From Gemmataceae bacterium (GTDB lineage Bacteria; Planctomycetota; Planctomycetia; Gemmatales; Gemmataceae), in NCBI GenBank assembly GCA_020847555.1, contig JADLBT010000111.1, positions 1 through 27,080 on the forward strand: a DNA stretch of 27,080 bases. The letters run 5' to 3'. This document shows positions 21,913 to 27,080 of the stretch, in pieces. Position numbers and translations under genes: made by a program. The notes beneath the pieces were generated by a model, which was not told the origin of the DNA, did no database searches, and was given only the letters and a program-made list of their open reading frames with translations. Every line of letters starts with the position of its first letter. The first letter of the stretch is position 1.

Positions 21913-22899
21913 ATGCCCCTCATGACCGCTCGCCTTCAGCAGTTCTGCCGCGGAGCACAGGCCCGAACCTGGTTGCCGCTGGCCGCTCTCGCGGGCGGGT
22001 TGCTGTGGGCGTATGCGCCCACCCTGGCGGTGATGGCGGAGCGCTGGTCCACCGATCCGCAGTACTCGCACGGGTTCCTCGTCCCGGTGTTCGCGCTGGG
22101 AATCCTCTGGGCACGGCGCGATCGACTCCCCACCCAGGGGCCGGTGCCAAGCTGGTACGGGCTGCCGGTGCTGCTCGGCGGCGTGCTGCTGCGGCTCGTT
22201 GGAGCGTACTTCTACTTCGAGCCACTGGACGCCTTCTCCCTCCTGCCGACCCTCACCGGCCTGTGCCTGCTGATCGGCGGGGTGCCGGCGCTGCGCTGGT
22301 GCTGGCCGGCCCTCGCGTTCCTCGGGTTCATGCTGCCGCTGCCGTACCAGGCGGAGATGGCGCTGGCACACCCTTTGCGGCGTGTCGCGACCGTGTCGAG
22401 CACCTACCTGCTCCAGCTTCTCGGCTTCCCCGCCCTGTCGGAAGGGAACATCATCGTCATCGACGACCTGCGCCTGGGCGTGATCGATGCGTGCAGCGGG
22501 CTGGGGATGCTGATGACGTTTTTCGCCCTGTCCACCGCGGCCGCGATGATTGTTCGCCGACCGCCGCTCGACCGCGTCGTGCTGATCGTCAGCGCCGTCC
22601 CGATCGCCCTGCTCGCGAACATCCTGCGCGTGACGGCGACCGCGGCGGCTCATGTGCTGGTCGGCAGCGAGGCCGCCAACGCGCTAACCCACGACCTGGC
22701 CGGCTGGCTGATGATGCCGCTGGCGGTCGGGCTGCTGTGGCTGGAGCTGCGCTACCTCGACCGCCTGCTGCCGGACGCGGGGGAGGCCGGGCCGCTGCCG
22801 CTCGACCTGCTGCGATCGACCGCCCCCGCCGCCGGGCAGTCCCGCAACCATCGCGAACCATCCACCGCGTCCGCCACGGCGGCTCCCATGAGTGAATGA
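21913..22899 (+). CDS. exosortase (exosortase/archaeosortase family protein)
   Basis: A 328-residue polytopic membrane protein, about eight transmembrane segments, with the exosortase signature. YSHGFLVPVFALGILW (51-66) is the conserved early segment. The catalytic Cys is Cys194 in IDACSGLGML (191-200). The catalytic Arg is Arg239 in ANILRVT, and the His is His260 in THDLAGWLMM. Exosortases cleave and probably transpeptidate proteins with PEP-CTERM-like tails at the outer face of the inner membrane. Planctomycete members form their own subgroups, and I cannot tell which this is. I chose the ATG at 21913 (or 21922); no strong ribosome binding site is visible. It leads an operon with the Wzc-like, EpsI and sugar transferase genes. 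No PEP-CTERM target is recognised in the window. Confidence 0.88.
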   Translation: MPLMTARLQQFCRGAQARTWLPLAALAGGLLWAYAPTLAVMAERWSTDPQYSHGFLVPVFALGILWARRDRLPTQGPVPSWYGLPVLLGGVLLRLVGAYFYFEPLDAFSLLPTLTGLCLLIGGVPALRWCWPALAFLGFMLPLPYQAEMALAHPLRRVATVSSTYLLQLLGFPALSEGNIIVIDDLRLGVIDACSGLGMLMTFFALSTAAAMIVRRPPLDRVVLIVSAVPIALLANILRVTATAAAHVLVGSEAANALTHDLAGWLMMPLAVGLLWLELRYLDRLLPDAGEAGPLPLDLLRSTAPAAGQSRNHREPSTASATAAPMSE

Positions 22900-22953
22900 C
22901 CCGGCCCGCACCGGATGCCGCCGGCTCCTCCCTGCTCGGACTGGAGAATGCCG

Positions 22954-25200
22954 ATGCTCCCGCTGGAACCGAACAACAAGCCCCAGACCCTGGCGCAGCC
23001 GCTCGCGCCTGCGGCCGAGTCGAGCCACCCGACGCTGCTGCTGGGGCCGCCCATCCCGGCGGCCGACGCTGCCCCTGCCGGCCCCCCCGGCCTGGCCGCC
23101 CCGCCGACTCTCGGCACCCTGCTGAGCGCCCTGCGGCGGCGCTGGCTGCTGGCGCTCGGCGTGGCCGTGGTTGGCACCGCGGCCACGGTGGCGCTGCTCT
23201 GCTTCCTCGTCCCGGCGCGCTACGTCACCGAGGCCCGGGTCAAGCTGACGCTCAACCCGCGCAACCCCCTCCTCACCGGATACGGCGTCACCCACCACAA
23301 CGACGCCTCGATCTGGAAAGCGAACCAGGAGGGCATCCTCAAGGGCCGCATGGTGCTGACGCGGGCTCTCGACAGCCCGCGGGTGAAGGGCCTGGCGGTC
23401 GCGCAGGAGCCGGTCGAGTGGCTGGAGAAGGCGCTCAAGGTCGATTACCTGCTCGGCCCGGAGATCATGCGCATCACCCTGAGCGGGGACGAGGCGGAGG
23501 GCCTGGCGCCGCTGCTCAACGCGGTCGTGGACTCGTACCTGGACGAGATCCACCAGCAGGAGGCCGGCAAGCGCGCCGACGTGCTCCGGCAGCTGGAGGA
23601 GTCGCAGCAGGGCCACCAGCGCAAGCTCTACCTGGCCGAGGGCGATCTGCGCAAGGAGGAGGCGGCTCTACAAATCGACCGGCCGGAAGTGTGGAAGGCG
23701 AAGTACGACCACGCCCAGCAGGTGTGGAGCAAGACGGCGGCCGACCGGCAGACGTACCTGGCCGACCTCGCCGGCAAGCAGAAGGCGCTGGCGGCCCTGA
23801 CCGAACGCGAGAAGAACCTCAGCGCCGAGCCGGTGTCATCGTTCCAGCTGGAGCGGCAGTTGCAGGAACACCCGCTGGTGAAGATCACCCTGAAGGAGCT
23901 GGAGCAGCTCGATCTACTCATCAAGGAGTACGAGAAGGCGGGCCAGGGAGGGCAGGTGGAGCGGGCGGTCGCGAACCTGCGGTCGGACCGGGAGAAGGTG
24001 GTGCGGGACTACGAGGCGACGGCCCGCGTCCTGCGGCCCGGGATCGAGGCGAAGCTGCGCGAGGAGCTGCGGGCGACGATGCGGAGCGACATGGCCCGGC
24101 TGCGCGGGGAGATCGAGGCGCTGGAGTTCCAGGCAAAGCACGCGGCCGACGCGGTCAAGCGCGCCGAGGACCAGGTCAAGAAACTCGACCCGGCCAACCA
24201 GCCGCGCACGCCGGTGCTGGAGAAGCTGCGCAACGACGTGGACCAGGCCCGGGAGGCGCTGGCGAAGCTGAACAAGGAAATCAACGGGTTGAAGGTTGAG
24301 CCGACGGCCGACCCGCGCGCGGTGCGGCTGCAATCGGCCAACGTGCCGACGGAGCGGGACCACTCGCGGCAGCTGAAGGTGGCCGGGGCGGGCGGTGTCG
24401 GCGTGTTCGGGTTGCTGCTGTTCGGGGTCGCGTTCTGGGAGTTCCGCAGCCGGAAGGTGAACAGCGCCGGCGAGGTGGCGCGGGGGCTCGGGCTGGGGCT
24501 GGTCGGCACCGTCCCGGCCCTGCCGGCGCGCGTCCGTCGGCCGGCGAAGGGGACGCCGACGCAGCGCGACCTGCACTGGCAAAGCATGGTGACCGAGTCG
24601 ATCGACTCGATCCGCACCATGATCCTGCACCACGCCCGGGCGGACGGACTGCAGGTCGTGATGATCACCAGTGCTCTGGGCGGGGAGGGCAAGACGTCGG
24701 TCGCCAGCCAGCTGGCGGCGAGCCTGGCGCGGGCGTGGCGCAAGACGCTGCTGGTGGATGGCGACCTGCGTAACCCGGCGGCGCAGCGGCTGTTCGACGT
24801 GCCGGCCGAGCCGGGCCTGAGCGAGGTGCTGCGTGGCGAGGCGACGCTGGACGACGCCATCCGACCGACGGCGCTGAGCCGGCTGTGGGTGGTGCCGGCC
24901 GGGCACTGGGACAGCCATGCGGTGCAGGCGCTGGCCCAGGACGGCGTGCGCCAGCTCTTCGCCCGGCTCAAGGAGCAGTACGACTTCATCGTCGTGGACT
25001 CGTGCCCGGTGCTGCCGGTGGCGGATTCGCTGCTGCTGGCCCAGCACGTGGACGCCGTCGTCTTCTCGGTCCTCAAGGACGTGAGCCGACTGCCCGCCGT
25101 CCACGCCGCGCACCAGAAGCTCAGCACCCTGGGCGTGCGGACCCTCGGCGCCGTGGTGATCGGCGACGGCGCCGCCGCGACGTATCGGTATCCGGCCTGA
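22954..25200 (+). CDS. polysaccharide co-polymerase with tyrosine autokinase domain (Wzc-like)
   Basis: A 748-residue protein. A Pro/Ala-rich N-terminus is followed by a Wzz-type domain with transmembrane helices at about 64-86 and 475-495. Between them is a long periplasmic coiled coil (about 190-460). The C-terminal cytoplasmic BY-kinase domain has Walker A (ALGGEGKTS, about 572-581), Walker A' (LLVDGDLRNP, about 599-608) and Walker B (FIVVDSCPVL, about 677-686). In this family the kinase controls chain length and export of exopolysaccharide. The C-terminal tail carries only two tyrosines (TYRYPA), fewer than the clusters in Wzc. The start at 22954 has GGAGA six bases upstream; ATGs at 22915 and 22948 are weaker. 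It begins 54 bases after the exosortase gene. Confidence 0.87.
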   Translation: MLPLEPNNKPQTLAQPLAPAAESSHPTLLLGPPIPAADAAPAGPPGLAAPPTLGTLLSALRRRWLLALGVAVVGTAATVALLCFLVPARYVTEARVKLTLNPRNPLLTGYGVTHHNDASIWKANQEGILKGRMVLTRALDSPRVKGLAVAQEPVEWLEKALKVDYLLGPEIMRITLSGDEAEGLAPLLNAVVDSYLDEIHQQEAGKRADVLRQLEESQQGHQRKLYLAEGDLRKEEAALQIDRPEVWKAKYDHAQQVWSKTAADRQTYLADLAGKQKALAALTEREKNLSAEPVSSFQLERQLQEHPLVKITLKELEQLDLLIKEYEKAGQGGQVERAVANLRSDREKVVRDYEATARVLRPGIEAKLREELRATMRSDMARLRGEIEALEFQAKHAADAVKRAEDQVKKLDPANQPRTPVLEKLRNDVDQAREALAKLNKEINGLKVEPTADPRAVRLQSANVPTERDHSRQLKVAGAGGVGVFGLLLFGVAFWEFRSRKVNSAGEVARGLGLGLVGTVPALPARVRRPAKGTPTQRDLHWQSMVTESIDSIRTMILHHARADGLQVVMITSALGGEGKTSVASQLAASLARAWRKTLLVDGDLRNPAAQRLFDVPAEPGLSEVLRGEATLDDAIRPTALSRLWVVPAGHWDSHAVQALAQDGVRQLFARLKEQYDFIVVDSCPVLPVADSLLLAQHVDAVVFSVLKDVSRLPAVHAAHQKLSTLGVRTLGAVVIGDGAAATYRYPA

Positions 25201-25224
25201 AAACCCGAGGCGGGCGGATCGAGG

Positions 25225-25291
25225 ATTGAGAAGAGTTCCGCCCGATACCAGGTACTGAGTACCCCGTACCGAGGCGGAACCCTCGCTCAAT
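25225..25291. repeat. palindromic element within the exopolysaccharide operon
   Basis: ATTGAG...GTTCCGCC (25225-25242) pairs imperfectly with GGCGGAAC...CTCAAT (25273-25291), and GTTCCGCC/GGCGGAAC is a perfect 8 bp. The loop contains a nested near-palindrome GGTACTGAGTACC (25251-25263). It lies between the Wzc-like and EpsI-like genes and would form a strong RNA hairpin there. Confidence 0.6.
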
Positions 25292-25339
25292 GGACCTGAC
25301 TCCTCCGCCCGCCATCCTCCATCCGCAACCACAACCGTC

Positions 25340-26005
25340 ATGTTCCGCACCCTGCCCATTCTCACCGGCTTCATCCTCCTGCTCATCTCCGGATTCGTCC
25401 ACGGCCTGTGGACGGGCCGCTGGGAGACGTCGGCGGCCCTGGAAAATGCGGTCGCGCGCGTCACGCAGGTGCCGACTACTCTCGGCGACTGGCAGGCAAA
25501 GGAACTGCCGGTGGACCACGAGGCGTTCGCCCAGGCGGGCGCTCGGAGTTACTGGATGCGGCAGTACACCAACCGGCGCACGGGCGAGGGGGTCACGGTG
25601 CTGCTGATGTGCGGACGGTGGGGCAAGATGTCGGTCCACACGCCGGACCTGTGCTACCGCGGGGCCGGGTACGAGGTGGCCGGCGAGCCGATCCGGCAGG
25701 CGGTGGTCACGCCCGCCGGCCGGGCCGAGTTCTGGACCGCTCGCCTGCGCAAGATCGGAGCGGGGGCGACGTCGGCGCTGCGCATCCACTGGGGGTGGAG
25801 CCCGGACGGCACGTGGAGCGCCCCCGACCAGCCGCGCTGGACGTTCGCCGGCGCGCCATTCCTCTACAAGCTGTACATCGTGCGCGACGCCACGGCGGAC
25901 GGCAACGGAGGCGGGGCGGACGCGAATATGCGGCTGCTGGAGGTATTGCTCCCGGCCCTGCAGCGAACGTTGTTCGCGCCGGCGAGTCCTGGCCGCAAGC
26001 TATAG
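25340..26005 (+). CDS. exosortase-associated EpsI-family protein (DUF3485)
   Basis: A 221-residue protein with an N-terminal signal/anchor helix (about 5-22, LPILTGFILLLISGFVHG). The EpsI signature is present: SVHTPDLCYRGAGYEV (98-113), with His100, Pro102, Cys105 and the Gly-x-Gly. In proteobacterial EPS loci EpsI is a separate or exosortase-fused domain on the periplasmic side whose exact job is not settled. Here it is a separate gene two positions after the exosortase. No ribosome binding site is clear at the ATG, and a palindromic repeat occupies the upstream gap. The C-terminal region has a Gly-rich loop (about 190-200). Confidence 0.8.
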   Translation: MFRTLPILTGFILLLISGFVHGLWTGRWETSAALENAVARVTQVPTTLGDWQAKELPVDHEAFAQAGARSYWMRQYTNRRTGEGVTVLLMCGRWGKMSVHTPDLCYRGAGYEVAGEPIRQAVVTPAGRAEFWTARLRKIGAGATSALRIHWGWSPDGTWSAPDQPRWTFAGAPFLYKLYIVRDATADGNGGGADANMRLLEVLLPALQRTLFAPASPGRKL

Positions 26006-26108
26006 TTGCGTGCCTGTCCCAACGGGCAGGAGTGGAGCCGGCACCTGCCGGGGGCCGCCCGGGACTGACCCGCCGGGCGGGGCGGTGGTCGGACGGGAGG
26101 AGGCGAGG

Positions 26109-27023
26109 GTGTTCAAGAAGGGATCGGCGGTCTGTTCGCGCATCAAGAAAGGATCCGGACTCGTGCTGAGGCTCCTGTTCCCCCGCCGCAAGGCGGAGCG
26201 CGATCTGTGCGAAGCCGTTTGCGGGGCCTCCCACGCCAGCCCGGGGGAAGTGGCAGGGGGCACCGTACCCCGGGCCGGGGCCAGGTCGTCGCGCCTGGTG
26301 GTCGGACCCGGGGTGCCAGGAACTTCCTTCGTCCCGCCGCGGTGGTACGAGGTGTGCAAGCGCGCGGCTGACGTGGCGTGTGCGCTGGTACTGCTCGCCC
26401 TGACCGGCCCGCTGGTCCTCGTGGCGATGCTGCTGATCCGGCTGACGTCGTGCGGCCCGGCGCTGTACACGCAGACGCGCGTGGGGCGCTACGGCCGGCC
26501 GTTCACGATCTGCAAACTCCGCACGATGTACGACGAATGCGAGAACCTGACCGGAGCGTGCTGGTCCCTGCCGGGCGACCCGCGCGTCACGCCGCTGGGA
26601 CACTTCCTGCGCCGGACGCACCTGGACGAACTCCCGCAGCTGTGGAACGTGCTGCGGGGTGAGATGAGCCTTGTGGGGCCGCGGCCGGAGCGGCCCGAGT
26701 TCGTCCCGCAGCTGGAGCAGGCCATCCCCCACTACCGCGAGCGGTTGCAGGTCCGGCCCGGCGTGACCGGCCTGGCCCAGATCCAGCTGCCGCCGGACAC
26801 CGACCTCGACAGCGTGCGCATCAAGCTGGCATACGACCTCTACTATGTCCGCAATCTCGGTGTGTGGCTCGACCTGCGGATCGTTCTCGGGACGGCGCTG
26901 AAGGTGATCGGGCTGCCGTTTCGGCTGCTGCGCCGCCTCTTCCAGTTCCCGGCCCGCGACGCGGTCGAGGCGGCCTACCGCGGCCTCGGTCCGGCGGCCC
27001 GCCTCCTCGCCGCCCGGGCGTAA
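26109..27023 (+). CDS. undecaprenyl-phosphate sugar-1-phosphate transferase (WcaJ/WbaP-type)
   Basis: A 304-residue protein. The first ~85 residues match nothing I recognise. Then comes the bacterial sugar transferase domain: a hydrophobic helix (KRAADVACALVLLALTGP, about 83-110), KLRTM (about 136-140), HLDELPQLWNVLRGEMSLVGP and RPERPEFV (about 170-195), and RPGVTGLAQI (about 216). These enzymes attach the first sugar phosphate to undecaprenyl phosphate at the inner face of the membrane, the committing step of exopolysaccharide or O-unit synthesis. The sugar cannot be predicted. The GTG at 26109 follows GGGAGGAGG; the open frame upstream looks non-coding. The single membrane helix suggests the short WcaJ/PglC-like architecture, with no multi-helix N-terminal domain. 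Confidence 0.88.
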   Translation: MFKKGSAVCSRIKKGSGLVLRLLFPRRKAERDLCEAVCGASHASPGEVAGGTVPRAGARSSRLVVGPGVPGTSFVPPRWYEVCKRAADVACALVLLALTGPLVLVAMLLIRLTSCGPALYTQTRVGRYGRPFTICKLRTMYDECENLTGACWSLPGDPRVTPLGHFLRRTHLDELPQLWNVLRGEMSLVGPRPERPEFVPQLEQAIPHYRERLQVRPGVTGLAQIQLPPDTDLDSVRIKLAYDLYYVRNLGVWLDLRIVLGTALKVIGLPFRLLRRLFQFPARDAVEAAYRGLGPAARLLAARA

Positions 27024-27044
27024 GAAAACCCAGGGGAAGTTACT

Positions 27045-27080
27045 AAAGCCCACGGGTGGCGGCCCGTGGGTCGAGCGCCG
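27045..27080. repeat. second copy of the CCCACGGGTGG palindromic repeat, cut by window end
   Basis: 27049-27074 aligns with the first half of the element at 15838-15869 (28 of 32 bases match when the flanking bases are included). It begins shortly after the sugar transferase stop. The complementary arm would lie outside the window, so the hairpin cannot be confirmed here. Confidence 0.6.

Noticed and set aside
136..27080. CRISPR array
   Set aside because: The repeats are inverted or widely dispersed; there is no series of evenly spaced direct repeats with unique spacers, and no cas gene.

Overview
The window is GC-rich DNA from a free-living bacterium, most likely a planctomycete of the Gemmata type. 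I infer this from several things together: a divergent EF-G next to rpsL/rpsG, an exosortase with a separate EpsI protein, several exported or membrane-anchored HEAT-type proteins of unknown role, and many intergenic palindromic repeats. No rRNA or tRNA gene, CRISPR array, transposase or prophage was recognised.

Layout. Positions 1-2329 hold the tail of a Fis-type regulator, a BCS1-like AAA ATPase and a convergent sugar phosphate isomerase/epimerase. Next is an exported YtcJ-type amidohydrolase (minus strand), divergent from a rearranged str operon (4490-8042): rpsL, a small Cys-rich protein, rpsG, a 26-bp-armed palindrome and fusA, with no tuf following. From 8072 to 13470 come a GT-C membrane glycosyltransferase (minus), a phosphohexomutase and a cardiolipin synthase-type phospholipase D (both plus). 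From 13545 to 19664 everything lies on the minus strand: a tiny membrane protein, two exported unknown proteins, an exported FecR-like/HEAT-like protein, trmB, a FabZ-like dehydratase and a HAD-fold protein that has lost its nucleophile. From 19863 to the end everything is on the plus strand: two membrane-anchored HEAT-like proteins, then an exopolysaccharide/protein-sorting locus of exosortase, Wzc-like tyrosine autokinase, EpsI-like protein and a WcaJ/WbaP-type sugar-1-phosphate transferase.

How the genes fit together. The last four genes look like the start of an exosortase-linked exopolysaccharide operon. The sugar transferase would load the first sugar on undecaprenyl phosphate, the Wzc-like protein would control chain length and export, and the exosortase with EpsI would process surface proteins. 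The phosphohexomutase, GT-C transferase and cardiolipin synthase are also envelope-related but are separate units. The str operon is the most unusual part. Its S12 carries arginine at position 88, which is a streptomycin-resistance substitution in other bacteria. Its EF-G has aspartate in place of the domain IV tip histidine. An uncharacterised Cys-rich gene and a large palindrome have been inserted into the operon.

The intergenic regions are rich in inverted repeats of several families. At least three short sequences recur within the window, which suggests dispersed repeat elements. Function calls rest on reading motifs by eye; no database search was run.
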